Source of the DNA: Alphaproteobacteria bacterium
GTDB lineage: Bacteria; Pseudomonadota; Alphaproteobacteria; UBA8366; Aestuariispiraceae
Direction of reading: 5' to 3'
Assembly (NCBI GenBank): GCA_033344895.1
Contig: JAWPMN010000001.1
Coordinates: 1,364,001 to 1,428,000, forward strand
Length of the DNA: 64,000 bases
The notes beneath the pieces were generated by a model that searched no databases, was not told the DNA's origin, and worked only from the letters and a program-made list of their open reading frames with translations. Position numbers and translations under genes: made by a program. Shown here in pieces: positions 28,688 through 38,341 of the stretch (positions are counted from its first letter, which is position 1; every line of letters begins with the position of its first letter).

Positions 28688-30889
28688 TCAGGCCGTCATG
28701 CCCTTTCGGAAGGGAAGCGTCCGCAGACGGCGTCCCGTTGCCCGGAACACGGCGTTGGCGACGGCAGGGCCGATCGGCGGCACGCCGGGCTCTCCGACAC
28801 CGGTCGGCGGGGCATCGCTTTCGACGATATGCACCTCGACCTCCGGCATGGCGTCGATCCGCAGCGGCTCGTAGCTGTCGAAATTGCCCTGATCGACTTC
28901 GCCGCCGGTCATGGTGATTTCCTCGCTCATGATCGCGCCGAGGCCAAAGCCGATACCGCCCTCGATCTGGGCCCGGATCGTGTCGGGGTTGATCGCGGTG
29001 CCGCAATCCACGGCACAGACAACCCGATGCACACGAATGTCGCCGCCATCGACGGAGACTTCCGCCACCTGGGCAACGAAGGACGCGAAACTCTCATGCA
29101 CGGCGACGCCGTGATGTCGACCCTCCGGCAGCGCCTTGCCCCATCCCGCCTTTTCCGCCGCCAGGCGCAGGACCTCGGCATGCCGGGGCTTGTCCTTGAG
29201 CAGCTTCATGCGGAAATCGACGGGGTCGGCACCGGCCGCTTCCGCCACCTCGTCGATGAAGACCTCACCGGCATAGGCGTTCTGGGTCGATCCCACGGAA
29301 CGCCACCACAGGACCGGCACGCCGACATCCGTGGTCGTCAGACCAACCGACAGATTCGGTACGTGATAGGGCAGGTTCACCGCGCCTTCGACCGAGGTGT
29401 GATCGACACCGTCATGAACCAGGGCACCTTCGAACGGCGTGCCTTTCACGATCGACTGACCGACGATGTGATCCTCATAGGCGACCAGATTCCCGTCGGC
29501 ATCCAGGCCGGCCCGCAGCTTGTGGACATAGGCCGGCCGATATCGGCCACCGCGCATGTCGTTCGCGCGGGTCCATTGCACCTTTACCGGTGCTTTCCAG
29601 CCGATGGCCCTGGCGATCGCCACGGATTCGACGACAACATCGCCGTCAGCGACCGCACGGCGGCCGAAGCTGCCCCCCGCCTTCATCACATGCAGTCGAA
29701 CATTCTGGGGCGGAATGTCCGCGGTGACCGAAGCCAGATACTGGTACAGGTCCGGCAGTTGATGTCCGGCCCAGACTTCCAGCGTCCCGTCCTCATTCAT
29801 CCGCGCAACGGCATTCAGCGGTTCCATCGCGGCATGGGCGAGGAACGGAAACTCGAAGCTTGCCTCCAGCACCCTGTCCGCCTTGGCCAGGGCATCGGCG
29901 ACATTGCCGTCCCTGCGGGCCATCGCGGTCGGGGCACCATCCGAAAGAGCCCGATACTCCGCCAGGATTTCATCGCTGCCGCGGGTTTCAGCTTGGCTCT
30001 CGTCCCATTCGACACTCACCAGATCGCGCGCTTTCAGGGCGGACCACATGTCCTGTGCAACGACGGCCACGCCGCGTGGAATGGCGACGACATCGACCAC
30101 GCCCGGGGATTGCCTGGCATCGGCGGCATCGAAGGACGCGACGGTCGCGCCGAATTTCGGCGGATGGATCATCACCGCCGTCAGCATGCCCGGCAGACGG
30201 ACATCCAGCGTGAAGTCCTGCTCGCCGCGCGTCTTGCCGACACGGTCGTAGCGCAGGACATCCGGGTTGCCGATCTGCGTCCATTCCGACGGGTCCTTCA
30301 GCACAACCTCCGCCGGAACAGGCTGCGCCGCGGCCGCTTCGGCGAACTCGCCGATATCGGCATCTCGGCCCGACCCGGCATGGGACAGGCGCCCGTCCAT
30401 CAGGCTGACCTCTCCGGCCGGGACATCCCAATCAGCGGCCGCTGCGGCGATCAGCATCTGTCGCGCGGCGGCACCGGCATGGCGGTAGCGCTGCCACGAA
30501 CTGGCCATGGCCGTCGACCCGCCGGTCCCCTGGGCGACACCGCCCCAGGCAAGATTGCCGTACAGATCCTTGTTGCCATAGGCGCCTTCGACCGAAACCC
30601 GGTCCCAGCCGACGCCCAATTCCTCGACCACCAGTGTTGCGATGCCATGATAGGACCCCTGGCCCATGTCGAACTGGGAGGACAGGATCCTGACCGAACC
30701 GTCCCGGGCAATTTCGACATAACTCGCGAAGGGGCTGACGGCCGAACCTGCAGTGGATTCGGCCCGGACCGGACGGAAGCCGATTGCGAAGCCGGTCGAG
30801 GTTGCGGCGGCGGCGAGCAGGAAGCCACGGCGGGACAGCGTCGTATCGCCGGCGCGCCGGGCAAGGGTTTGAAGCGTGTGTGCGAGCAT
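28688..30889 (-). CDS. iorB: molybdopterin-binding subunit, isoquinoline 1-oxidoreductase beta type
   Basis: 733 residues. A Tat signal stands at the N-terminus: S19-R-R-G-F-L-L followed by an alanine-rich core, so the protein is exported folded. The xanthine-dehydrogenase-family body carries [33 protein letters not shown] and the cofactor loop [19 protein letters not shown] with the catalytic Glu. It hydroxylates a carbon next to nitrogen in an N-heterocycle or oxidises an aldehyde, using the Mo-MCD cofactor. Its partner iorA lies 3 bases upstream. No cytochrome c subunit, FAD subunit or XdhC-type maturation gene is beside it. The symbol reflects family type, not proven substrate. Confidence 0.88.
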   Translation of the reverse strand: MLAHTLQTLARRAGDTTLSRRGFLLAAAATSTGFAIGFRPVRAESTAGSAVSPFASYVEIARDGSVRILSSQFDMGQGSYHGIATLVVEELGVGWDRVSVEGAYGNKDLYGNLAWGGVAQGTGGSTAMASSWQRYRHAGAAARQMLIAAAAADWDVPAGEVSLMDGRLSHAGSGRDADIGEFAEAAAAQPVPAEVVLKDPSEWTQIGNPDVLRYDRVGKTRGEQDFTLDVRLPGMLTAVMIHPPKFGATVASFDAADARQSPGVVDVVAIPRGVAVVAQDMWSALKARDLVSVEWDESQAETRGSDEILAEYRALSDGAPTAMARRDGNVADALAKADRVLEASFEFPFLAHAAMEPLNAVARMNEDGTLEVWAGHQLPDLYQYLASVTADIPPQNVRLHVMKAGGSFGRRAVADGDVVVESVAIARAIGWKAPVKVQWTRANDMRGGRYRPAYVHKLRAGLDADGNLVAYEDHIVGQSIVKGTPFEGALVHDGVDHTSVEGAVNLPYHVPNLSVGLTTTDVGVPVLWWRSVGSTQNAYAGEVFIDEVAEAAGADPVDFRMKLLKDKPRHAEVLRLAAEKAGWGKALPEGRHHGVAVHESFASFVAQVAEVSVDGGDIRVHRVVCAVDCGTAINPDTIRAQIEGGIGFGLGAIMSEEITMTGGEVDQGNFDSYEPLRIDAMPEVEVHIVESDAPPTGVGEPGVPPIGPAVANAVFRATGRRLRTLPFRKGMTA

Positions 30890-30892
30890 GGG

Positions 30893-31354
30893 TCAGGCCT
30901 CCAAACGGCGTGCGGCTTCGTGGATGGCCGCGCGAATCCGCTGATAGGTCGCACAGCGACAGAGATTGCCCCACATGGCGCCGTCAATGTCCTCATCGGT
31001 GGGTTTCGGCGTCTCGCTGAGCAGGGAGACCGCCGACATGATCTGCCCGGACTGGCAGTAGCCGCATTGCGGCACGTCCATTTCGGCCCAGACGGCCTGA
31101 ACCGTTTCCGCCACCTTGTCACCGCCGACGCCTTCAATCGTCGTAACCGTCGCGCCATCGACATCGCCGACGAAGGTCTGGCAGGATCGGGTGGGATAAC
31201 CGTCGACATGGACCGTGCAGGCGCCGCATTGCGCCAGACCGCACCCGAATTTCGTCCCGGTCAGGCCGGCATGGTCGCGAAGGGCCCAGAGCAGCGGCAT
31301 GTCCGGATCGACATCCAATGTCTGCTCCGCCCCGTTGAGCGTGAATTTGATCAT
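30893..31354 (-). CDS. iorA: (2Fe-2S)-binding subunit, isoquinoline 1-oxidoreductase alpha type
   Basis: 153 residues. A plant-type [2Fe-2S] cluster is shown by C38, C43, C46 and C58 ([20 protein letters not shown]). The second, CO-dehydrogenase-type cluster is shown by CGYCQSGQ and [12 protein letters not shown]. It passes electrons from the molybdenum site of iorB to the acceptor. The ATG at 31354 behind GGGGA gives the normal N-terminus; a TTG extension to 31465 would cross the divergent promoter. It is the first gene of iorA-iorB. Confidence 0.92.
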   Translation of the reverse strand: MIKFTLNGAEQTLDVDPDMPLLWALRDHAGLTGTKFGCGLAQCGACTVHVDGYPTRSCQTFVGDVDGATVTTIEGVGGDKVAETVQAVWAEMDVPQCGYCQSGQIMSAVSLLSETPKPTDEDIDGAMWGNLCRCATYQRIRAAIHEAARRLEA

Positions 31355-31465
31355 GATTTCGTCCCCTGATTTCCGGGCCGGCGGATTGCAACGCGGGACG
31401 CGTGCCCCCATCTGGCCACTTAACAGGAAGTGGTGCCAAGACCGCTCCCGAACAACATCGTTCAA

Positions 31466-31484
31466 ATCGATTACATTATTCGAT
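31466..31484. promoter_or_regulatory. inverted repeat in iorA/LysR intergenic region
   Basis: ATCGA-N9-TCGAT lies 12-30 bases upstream of the LysR start and about 112 bases upstream of iorA. Symmetric arms of this spacing in a LysR-target divergent region suggest the regulator's binding site. Confidence 0.4.
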
Positions 31485-31495
31485 ACTGTTCACGA

Positions 31496-32395
31496 ATGGA
31501 CCGAGACATTCTGATCCATTTGCCGGCGGTCCTGGCCGTCGCCCGCAGCCGGAGCTTCGCCGCCGCGGCCAAGGAGCTGGGCATGAGCCCGTCCGCGGTC
31601 AGCCACGCGGTGCGGTCTGTTGAGGACCGGCTGGGCCTGCCGCTGTTCACGCGCACGACCCGCAGCGTCTCACTGACCGAAACCGGCCGCGACTTTGTCA
31701 CCGCGACCGCGCCGGCGGCCTCTGACATCGCCGATGCGGTGGACCGGGCCCGTGCCGCCAACGGACAGGTTACCGGACTTCTTCGTCTGAACATACCGTC
31801 GCCGACGATCAATCTGGGAATTGATCGGGTGGTCCGTGAAATGACCCGTCGCTATCCCGATCTGCGGATCGAGGTCTATTGCGAGAATTCCAACGTCGAC
31901 ATATTCGCCGACGGATTCGACGCCGGTGTGCGGCTGGGCGGGATGATAGCGGAGGATATGGTGGCAATCCGCCTGACGGCACCGTTCCGCACCGCGCTTG
32001 TCGCGGCGCCGTCCTATCTGCAGCGGCACGGCACGCCGACCCGGCTTTCGGACCTGCAGGACCACAACTGCATCACGTATCGGAAGTCCAAGTCGGAGAC
32101 GCTGTTCGACTGGATTCTGCAAGATGACGGCGAAGAGGTCTCGATCGAAGTCAAGGGATCGATCGTGGTCAATGACGTGTCCTATGCCCGTCAGCTCGCC
32201 CTCGACGGCTTCGGCATCATCTATGTCTACGAGCCGCTGCTGCGCACGGAAATCGCCGATGGCAGCCTGGTCGAGATTCTGCGCGACAGTGTTATGGAGA
32301 AGCCCGGATTCTTCCTGTACTTCCCGCAACGCGCGTCACGCAGCCCGAAGCTGCGCGCCTTCATCGACACGGCAAAGGAAGTGCTGAACCTTTGA
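31496..32395 (+). CDS. LysR-type transcriptional regulator (CrgA/DsdC-like), probable iorAB regulator
   Basis: 299 residues. The N-terminal HTH reads AVLAVARSRSFAAAAKELGM then SPSAVSHAVRSVEDRLGLPL, and LFTRTTRSVSLTETG follows, all typical of LysR proteins. The effector domain contains GLLRLNIPSPTINLGIDRVV and DAGVRLGGMIAEDMV. It is divergent from iorA-iorB with 141 bases between, the standard arrangement of a LysR regulator and its target; the effector is probably an iorAB substrate. The ATG at 31496 is chosen over a 22-residue upstream extension. Confidence 0.9.
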   Translation: MDRDILIHLPAVLAVARSRSFAAAAKELGMSPSAVSHAVRSVEDRLGLPLFTRTTRSVSLTETGRDFVTATAPAASDIADAVDRARAANGQVTGLLRLNIPSPTINLGIDRVVREMTRRYPDLRIEVYCENSNVDIFADGFDAGVRLGGMIAEDMVAIRLTAPFRTALVAAPSYLQRHGTPTRLSDLQDHNCITYRKSKSETLFDWILQDDGEEVSIEVKGSIVVNDVSYARQLALDGFGIIYVYEPLLRTEIADGSLVEILRDSVMEKPGFFLYFPQRASRSPKLRAFIDTAKEVLNL

Positions 32396-32404
32396 GCCGG
32401 GACC

Positions 32405-32599
32405 TTAGTGATGACCGCCCAGCGGCACGCCGTCCTTCAGGACAAAGCGCTTGTCGCAATACGGGCAGTCGACGGATCGGCTCGGCCCGATCTGCAGATA
32501 GACCTTGGGATGACCCAGCGCCCCGCCGCCGCCGTCACAGCTGACTCGGCTGGAGTCGACAGTTTCGGTTTCCGGTTCGTCGATCGACGGCACACCCAT
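32405..32599 (-). CDS. CHCC-type zinc-finger protein (NDUFS6-like)
   Basis: 64 residues, a real gene hidden inside a longer ORF. The C-terminus is GHPKVYLQIGPSRSVDCPYC followed by DKRFVLKDG and a His-rich tail. This is the zf-CHCC pattern (H30, C45, C48 with the conserved G-HP-VYL), related to the mitochondrial complex I subunit NDUFS6. In alphaproteobacteria such proteins are found as small complex I accessories. The start at 32599 leaves a short acidic N-terminus. The gene is convergent with the LysR gene, 9 bases apart, and divergent from the ABC gene. Confidence 0.8.
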   Translation of the reverse strand: MGVPSIDEPETETVDSSRVSCDGGGGALGHPKVYLQIGPSRSVDCPYCDKRFVLKDGVPLGGHH

Positions 32600-32830
32600 G
32601 CTTCCAGTCCCTCTCACCCAGGATCGCTCGCCGCGCCGGCCACCCCTGTACCGGGTTTTCGGCGACTCGGCAAAAATGCGTTTCCGCGTCGGCGCTTGCC
32701 CCCGATGGCCCTTGGGCCTATCTAGGGGTTTCACGGCATCACGACGCCACACAGCCGTTATGACCCAGCCTACCCCATCCGCGCAAGTCCGATGCGCCGG
32801 GCGGGGGACCGAACCGAGGACAGACGCACC

Positions 32831-33832
32831 ATGCCGCTGGACTTCCAGACAAGCGCCGACAGCCGGGCGGTGACCGACCCGGATTTCGCGATCGAGGCCA
32901 AGGGCCTGTCCAAGGTCTATCGCAGCCAAGGCAAGACCGCCGAGAAGCGGGCGCTGGACACTGTCGACCTTCAGATCCCACGCGGCAGCCTGTTCGGTCT
33001 GCTGGGTCCCAACGGCGCGGGCAAGTCGACCTTCATCAACATCCTGGCCGGGCTGGTCATCAAGTCCGCCGGCAGCGCGAAGGTCTGGGGATATGATGTG
33101 TCGGACAATCCGCGCATGGCAAAATCCTCCATCGGCGTCGTGCCCCAGGAACTGAACATCGACCCGTTCTTTACGCCGGAGGAGATGCTGGACGTTCAGG
33201 CGGGCCTCTATGGGGTTCCTGCCGCCGAACGCCGGACCGAGGAAATCCTGTCCATGGTCGGCCTGACGGACAAGCGCGATGCCTATGCCCGGACGCTGTC
33301 GGGCGGCATGCGCCGCCGCCTGCTGATCGGCAAGGCCATGGTGCACGACCCGCCCGTCCTGGTGCTGGACGAGCCGACCGCCGGTGTCGACATCGAACTG
33401 CGCCAGCAGCTCTGGGAAAACGTGGTTGCCCTGAACAAGCGCGGCACGACGGTGCTGCTGACCACGCATTACCTGGAAGAAGCCGAAGAATTGTGTGACC
33501 GCATCGCCATCATCAACCATGGCAAGCTGGTCGCCCATGACGACAAGCGCAGCCTTCTGGGACGGCTGGATGCCAAGACCGTGCGCGTCACGGTGAAGGA
33601 AACCCTGACCGAAATCCCAGAACCGCTGCGCAAGCTGAACCCGACGATCCAGGACGACGGCCCGGCCGGCGGACCGACGGTGATGACCATCGCCTACCGC
33701 CCCTCCGCCATGACCGCCGGCGAAATCATCGCCGCCCTGAACGAGGCCAAGCTCACCATCCACGATCTCTCCACCGAAGAGACGGATCTGGAAGACATCT
33801 TCCTGCAGATCACCCGCAGCAGCCGGGACTGA
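32831..33832 (+). CDS. ABC transporter ATP-binding protein (ABC-2 type, DrrA/NodI-like)
   Basis: 333 residues. Walker A is GPNGAGKST near residues 59-67, the signature LSGGMRRRL, Walker B VLVLDEP, and the switch histidine lies in TTHYLEEAEELC. The ~90-residue C-terminal extension resembles drug- or polysaccharide-exporting ABC-2 ATPases. The usual partner permease (ABC-2 membrane protein) is not adjacent; the next gene, 14 bases downstream, is a lipoprotein hydrolase. The permease must be encoded elsewhere. The start is the ATG at 32831; 13 residues of in-frame extension upstream are not family-like. Confidence 0.92.
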   Translation: MPLDFQTSADSRAVTDPDFAIEAKGLSKVYRSQGKTAEKRALDTVDLQIPRGSLFGLLGPNGAGKSTFINILAGLVIKSAGSAKVWGYDVSDNPRMAKSSIGVVPQELNIDPFFTPEEMLDVQAGLYGVPAAERRTEEILSMVGLTDKRDAYARTLSGGMRRRLLIGKAMVHDPPVLVLDEPTAGVDIELRQQLWENVVALNKRGTTVLLTTHYLEEAEELCDRIAIINHGKLVAHDDKRSLLGRLDAKTVRVTVKETLTEIPEPLRKLNPTIQDDGPAGGPTVMTIAYRPSAMTAGEIIAALNEAKLTIHDLSTEETDLEDIFLQITRSSRD

Positions 33833-33846
33833 CCCGGGGGGCACCG

Positions 33847-34830
33847 ATGCGGCGCCTGATCCTCGTCCCGCTGTTTTGTCTCCTCGCGGCCTGTGCGCCG
33901 CGGGTGGAGGGGCTGGGGCCGGTCAGGGGGCCCGCTGTGATGGAGGCGGAAGCCTTTGTCATGCCGGACGGGTATCGGCTTCCGTATCTGGCAGCCCTGC
34001 CGAATGGCGATGCCGCGGCGGTGCTGCTGGCGCTTCATGGCTTCAACGACTATGCCCGCGCCTTTGCGGATTCGGCGCCGAAATGGGCCGACAGCGGACT
34101 GGCGGTCTATGCCTATGACCAGCGCGGGTTTGGCCGGACCGCGGGGCGCGGCGTGTGGCACGGCGCAAGGGCCATGGCGTCCGATCTCCAGAACGTCGTG
34201 GATCTGCTGCGCCGACGCCATCCCGACCTGCCGATCGCCCTACTGGGGGAAAGCATGGGCGGCGCGGTGGCGATTGCTGCGCTGACCGATCCGCAACTGC
34301 CGCGGCCCAATGTCGACCGGGTCATCCTGTCGGCGCCGGCGGTGTGGGGCCGGGAGGTCATGCCCTGGTGGCAGCGCTGGCCGCTGGCCGTCATGGCCCA
34401 TACCGTGCCCTGGCTAGAGATCGCCCCGCATATCCGGCGCCGACCGACCGACAATATCGAGGTGCTTCGGGCCCTCAGCAAGGATCCATGGATGATCCGG
34501 CGGACCCGTGTGGACGCGGTGCATGGCCTGGTCGGGCTGATGGACCGGGCCTATGCGGGCGTTCCCGACCTGGGTGACAACACCCTGATTCTCTATGGCC
34601 AGAACGAGGATATCCTGCCCGAATATGCGTTGAAGGGCGTCATTGCGCGCCTGACCCCGGACAGTGGCTGGCGGTTGGCGCTCTACGACACCGGATTCCA
34701 CATGCTGACCCGCGACCTGAATGCCGACCGCGTCATAGAAGACATCGCCGTCTTCGCCAGAAATCCCGACGCCCCCCTACCCTCCGGCCGGGAGGAATTC
34801 GCATCGGACTTGCCCGCCCCGGTGAATTGA
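33847..34830 (+). CDS. alpha/beta hydrolase lipoprotein, monoacylglycerol lipase-like
   Basis: 327 residues. The N-terminal signal peptide ends in a lipobox, LLAAC at residues 13-17, so the mature protein should be lipid-anchored at C17. The hydrolase core has ALHGFNDYARAF, the YDQRGFGRT loop, and nucleophile elbow GESMGG, matching monoacylglycerol lipase/lysophospholipase relatives. An acid candidate is in GQNEDILPEYA and the histidine in GFHMLTRD. Export as a lipoprotein suggests action on envelope or medium lipids. It lies 14 bases after the ABC ATPase and may be in the same transcript. Confidence 0.87.
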   Translation: MRRLILVPLFCLLAACAPRVEGLGPVRGPAVMEAEAFVMPDGYRLPYLAALPNGDAAAVLLALHGFNDYARAFADSAPKWADSGLAVYAYDQRGFGRTAGRGVWHGARAMASDLQNVVDLLRRRHPDLPIALLGESMGGAVAIAALTDPQLPRPNVDRVILSAPAVWGREVMPWWQRWPLAVMAHTVPWLEIAPHIRRRPTDNIEVLRALSKDPWMIRRTRVDAVHGLVGLMDRAYAGVPDLGDNTLILYGQNEDILPEYALKGVIARLTPDSGWRLALYDTGFHMLTRDLNADRVIEDIAVFARNPDAPLPSGREEFASDLPAPVN

Positions 34831-34888
34831 AGGAAGTTGCGCCGTTTCGCGCACAGCCGTATCGGCGTTCTGAATGGGGGTCATGACA

Positions 34889-36088
34889 ATGCGTTTTTCC
34901 GGGATCGCCGAGCGAGTCGGCGGCATGGGCGACAAGGCTTGGGAAATCCACCGTCGCGCGGTAACGCGCCATGCGGCCGGCCAGCCGATCATCGTCCTGT
35001 CCGTGGGTGAGGACCGTACCGCGACGACCCATCCCGCACTGGTCGAGGTGGCGAAGAACGCCCTCGATGCCGGCATGCATCACTATTCGGCGCTGACCGG
35101 CTCCCCCGCGGTGAAGGCGGGCATTGCCCGACGCCACAAGGCATTGACGGGTCAGAGCGTCGCGCCGGAAGCCTGCTGTCTGTTCTCCGGGGCGCAGAAT
35201 GCCCTGTTCGCGGCGCTGATGTGCCTGAGCGACACCGGCGACGAGGTCATCGCGCCGGAGCCCTATTATGCGACCTATCCCGGCGTAACCCAGGCCAGCG
35301 GCGCCCGGCTCGTCACGGTCAAGACCGACCCGGAATCCGATTTCGTGCTGGATCCGGACCGGCTGGAAGCGGCGGTGACGGATCGAACCCGCGTGGTTCT
35401 GATCAACTCCCCGAACAATCCGACCGGCGCGGTCTATCCGCGTGCCGTCATGGAGGCGGTCGCCGACCTGTGCAAGCGCCGCGACCTCTGGCTGATCTCG
35501 GACGAGGTCTATGTCGACTTCCTGTATGATGGCGAGCATGTCGCCCCCTGCGCCCTGCCCGGCATGGCCGAACGGACGGTGACCATCGGGTCGCTGTCGA
35601 AATCGCACCGGATGAGCGGCTGGCGCATCGGCTGGACCGTCTCGACCCCGGAGTTCTCCGAGCTGCTGAGCGATTTCGCCTGTTGCATGCTGTATGGCAG
35701 CGCGCCCTTCATCCAGGAAGCGGCGGCAGCGGCACTCGCCGAGACGCCGCTGCCGGGCGTGGAGGAGGACCGTGCCGCCATGCTGACCGATTATCACCGC
35801 AAGCGGGACATCGTCATGGGCGCGTTGGGCAATACGCCGGGCCTCGTTTTGCGCCGTCCGTCGGCGGGCATGTTCGCCATGGTCGATGTCCGCCCGACCG
35901 GGCTCAGCGATTTCGATTTCGCGGCGCGCCTGCTGGACGAGGAAGAGGTCGGCGTCATGACCGGTGGCGCTTTCGGCCCCAGTGCCAAGGGTCATATCCG
36001 GCTCGGCCTAGTCGCCGACGCCGACACGCTGCGCGAGGCCTGCACCCGCATCGACCGATTTGCCCGAAAGCTGGTGGCGGGAGCCTGA
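34889..36088 (+). CDS. PLP-dependent aminotransferase, class I/II
   Basis: 399 residues. The PLP-binding lysine is in TIGSLSKSHRMSGWRIGW, preceded by the cofactor contacts INSPNNPTGAVYP and ISDEVYVDFLYDG, and followed by the substrate arginine region HIRLGLV. This is the fold type I aspartate aminotransferase subgroup; the donor is probably an amino acid but is not identified. Several in-frame ATGs lie at the N-terminus; 34889 is chosen because GGGGG lies about eight bases before it. It stands alone, with a stem-loop after the stop. Confidence 0.87.
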   Translation: MRFSGIAERVGGMGDKAWEIHRRAVTRHAAGQPIIVLSVGEDRTATTHPALVEVAKNALDAGMHHYSALTGSPAVKAGIARRHKALTGQSVAPEACCLFSGAQNALFAALMCLSDTGDEVIAPEPYYATYPGVTQASGARLVTVKTDPESDFVLDPDRLEAAVTDRTRVVLINSPNNPTGAVYPRAVMEAVADLCKRRDLWLISDEVYVDFLYDGEHVAPCALPGMAERTVTIGSLSKSHRMSGWRIGWTVSTPEFSELLSDFACCMLYGSAPFIQEAAAAALAETPLPGVEEDRAAMLTDYHRKRDIVMGALGNTPGLVLRRPSAGMFAMVDVRPTGLSDFDFAARLLDEEEVGVMTGGAFGPSAKGHIRLGLVADADTLREACTRIDRFARKLVAGA

Positions 36089-36103
36089 CATCGGTCCGAA
36101 GAT

Positions 36104-36125
36104 GGTTCCTGCGACAGCAGGAACC
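36104..36125. terminator. stem-loop between aminotransferase and PBP genes
   Basis: GGTTCCTGC and GCAGGAACC form a perfect 9-bp stem with loop GACA, 16 bases past the aminotransferase stop and 39 bases past the convergent PBP stop. It has no U-run, but its position between two convergent ends fits a bidirectional terminator. Confidence 0.6.
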
Positions 36126-36163
36126 TACTTCCTTCAGGATAGGCGCTGGAGCACGCGGAAGGC

Positions 36164-38137
36164 TTAACCGCCGCTTCGGTTCTCGTGGCCCCGCGCCAGG
36201 GGCCGGGCGGCCTCTCCCGCGAGCGCCTGCGCCATGAAGACGCGCCACATCTGCGCCGGATAGAGGCCGCCATAGACACCGTCGGTCGGCGCCCCGTTGT
36301 CATTGCCCATCCAGATCACAGCGGTAAGCTGCGGCGTATAGCCCGCGAACCACGCGTCACGATAATCCTGCGTCGTGCCGGTCTTGCCGGCAGCGGGGCG
36401 GTCGGGCAGAGCGGCCGCCTTGCTGGTTCCCCAGGCGACGGAGGCACCGAACACGTCATTCGCCATGGCGACCACATCGGCGGACAGGATGCGCGGCCCC
36501 AGCCCCGGTTCCCGTTCATAGATCACCGTGCCGTCGGCGGCGTCCCTGACCCGACGGACGACATAGGGGGTGGCCGCATGACCACCGGCCGCCAGGGTCG
36601 TATAGGCGCCGGCCATCTCCATTGGGCTGACCTCGTAGACCCCCAGCGCAAGGGCCGGGTCCGGGTTGAGGTTCGCCGTGATGCCCATGCGTCGGGCCAT
36701 GTCGACCACCTTGCCGCGGCCGACAGTTTCCATGGCCGCGACGGCCACCGTGTTGATCGACCGGGCAACGCCTTCGCGCAGGGTCACCACGCCGCGATAC
36801 CCGGCACCGGCATTGCGGGGCGACCAGCCTTCGATCGGGGCGATCCTGTCGTCGATCTGCGTATCGGGGGTCAGCCCGCCCTCAAAGGCCGCGAGATAGA
36901 CGAACAGTTTGAAGGATGAACCCGGCTGCCGCTTGCCGTGAACCGCGCGGTTGAAGGCCGATCCGCGCCGATCCGCCCCGCCCAATAATGCCGCCACCGC
37001 GCCATCCGGCCGCATTGCGACGAGCGCCAGTTCGGATGCGTCCCTGGCCCGCGCCTCCGGCCCGACCTGCGCCGCGGCGGCTTCCGCTGCGCGCTGCACG
37101 TCGGATTCCAGCGTTGTCTCCACCAGAATATCACGATCGACACCGCCCAGAATGTCGGCCGCCCGATCCACGGCCCATTCGGCAAGCCAGCGCGTCTGCG
37201 CCCCGGCGCTGTCGACCGGCACAGTGATCACCGTGTCCTGTTTGGCCGCCTGCGCATCGGAGGCCGGAATGAAGCCTGCCCGGACCATGTCATCCAGCAC
37301 TTCCCGGGCACGGGCCGCCGCCTTGCGCGGGGCGCGGAACGGGTTCAGCGCGGACGGCGCCTTGGGCAGCCCGGCCAGCACAGCGGCCTGCCACAGGGTC
37401 ACTTCAGTCGCCGGCCGGCCGAAATAGCGCCGTGCCGCCGCATCGACACCATAGGCGCCGGCCCCCAGATAGATGCGATTCAAATAGATCTCGAGAATGC
37501 GATCCTTGCCGTAGCGTGCCTCCAGCCAGAAGGCCAGCAAGGCCTCCTGCACCTTCCGACGGATCGTCCGATCACGGGACAGGAACAGATTCTTGGCCAG
37601 CTGCTGCGTCAATGTACTGCCGCCCTGGCGTACGCCGCCTGCGACGATGTTGGTGTACAGCGCCCGGGCGATGCCGATGGGGTCGATACCGGGATGGGAA
37701 TAGAATCGCCGATCTTCCGTGGCGAGCAGGGCGTGGGGCACATGAACCGGCAACTCGGCCAGCTTGACCGGCGTGCCGTACAGATCGCCAACCTTCAGCA
37801 GCGGCGTGCCGTCCGCCGCCAGGATGGTCACGCCGGGACGCCGGACGTCCCGGGCCAGCGCCTCTTCCGGATCAGGCATGTCCCACGCAAACCAGCCGAT
37901 CACCCCGGCTGACACAACCAGCCCCCAGATCGCAAGCGACAGCAGGCCGCGCAGCAGACGCGGCCAGACCCGGCGTGCCGGACGGGTCGGTCTCGACGCG
38001 GATGCATGCCGCGCCGGGGCCTTGCGCGCCGCCGATTTCTTGCCGCCGGGCGCCTTGCCTGTCGCCTTTTTCGCCGCGGACTTCCGCGCGCCGCCGCGTT
38101 TCAGGGGCGGCGGGTCCCGTCTCGTATTGCGTGCCAT
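36164..38137 (-). CDS. class A penicillin-binding protein (transglycosylase/transpeptidase)
   Basis: 657 residues. The N-terminus is a Lys/Ala/Arg-rich cytoplasmic tail of about 55 residues, then one transmembrane anchor (about 62-85). The glycosyltransferase family 51 domain has its catalytic Glu in TEDRRFYSHPG (E141), then GGSTLTQQLAKN and EIYLNRIYLG. The transpeptidase domain has SSFK with nucleophile S407, SIN near 465, and KTGTTQD near 585. Both activities therefore look intact. It polymerises and cross-links peptidoglycan in the periplasm. The basic tail is unusually long and repetitive. Confidence 0.95.
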   Translation of the reverse strand: MARNTRRDPPPLKRGGARKSAAKKATGKAPGGKKSAARKAPARHASASRPTRPARRVWPRLLRGLLSLAIWGLVVSAGVIGWFAWDMPDPEEALARDVRRPGVTILAADGTPLLKVGDLYGTPVKLAELPVHVPHALLATEDRRFYSHPGIDPIGIARALYTNIVAGGVRQGGSTLTQQLAKNLFLSRDRTIRRKVQEALLAFWLEARYGKDRILEIYLNRIYLGAGAYGVDAAARRYFGRPATEVTLWQAAVLAGLPKAPSALNPFRAPRKAAARAREVLDDMVRAGFIPASDAQAAKQDTVITVPVDSAGAQTRWLAEWAVDRAADILGGVDRDILVETTLESDVQRAAEAAAAQVGPEARARDASELALVAMRPDGAVAALLGGADRRGSAFNRAVHGKRQPGSSFKLFVYLAAFEGGLTPDTQIDDRIAPIEGWSPRNAGAGYRGVVTLREGVARSINTVAVAAMETVGRGKVVDMARRMGITANLNPDPALALGVYEVSPMEMAGAYTTLAAGGHAATPYVVRRVRDAADGTVIYEREPGLGPRILSADVVAMANDVFGASVAWGTSKAAALPDRPAAGKTGTTQDYRDAWFAGYTPQLTAVIWMGNDNGAPTDGVYGGLYPAQMWRVFMAQALAGEAARPLARGHENRSGG

Positions 38138-38296
38138 GCGCCCGATATAGCGTAACTGCCAGAAGAAATCGCCATATATTGTATGGGAATCGGGTTAGAT
38201 TTGCGAGTGGTGTGAGCTTCTCCACACAGTGCTGTGAATTGGTGTTGTTCCAAAAAGACACCTACCCTATTGTGTTAGCGCTTGAATTTCGCATGC

Positions 38297-38319
38297 CTCT
38301 GCCGATATGCATGGCAGAG
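38297..38319 (+). promoter_or_regulatory. stem-loop in the irr leader
   Basis: CTCTGCC and GGCAGAG pair perfectly over seven bases around a 9-base loop, ending 22 bases before the irr ATG. It could affect translation or be an operator. No ICE-like Irr box was seen in this interval. Confidence 0.35.
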
Positions 38320-38341
38320 ACTTTGGCTAGGAGACCGTCGG

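Noticed and set aside
38282-38341. In-frame 20-residue N-terminal extension of irr
   Set aside because: It contains the CTCTGCC/GGCAGAG stem-loop and lacks a ribosome site; Irr proteins begin close to the chosen ATG.
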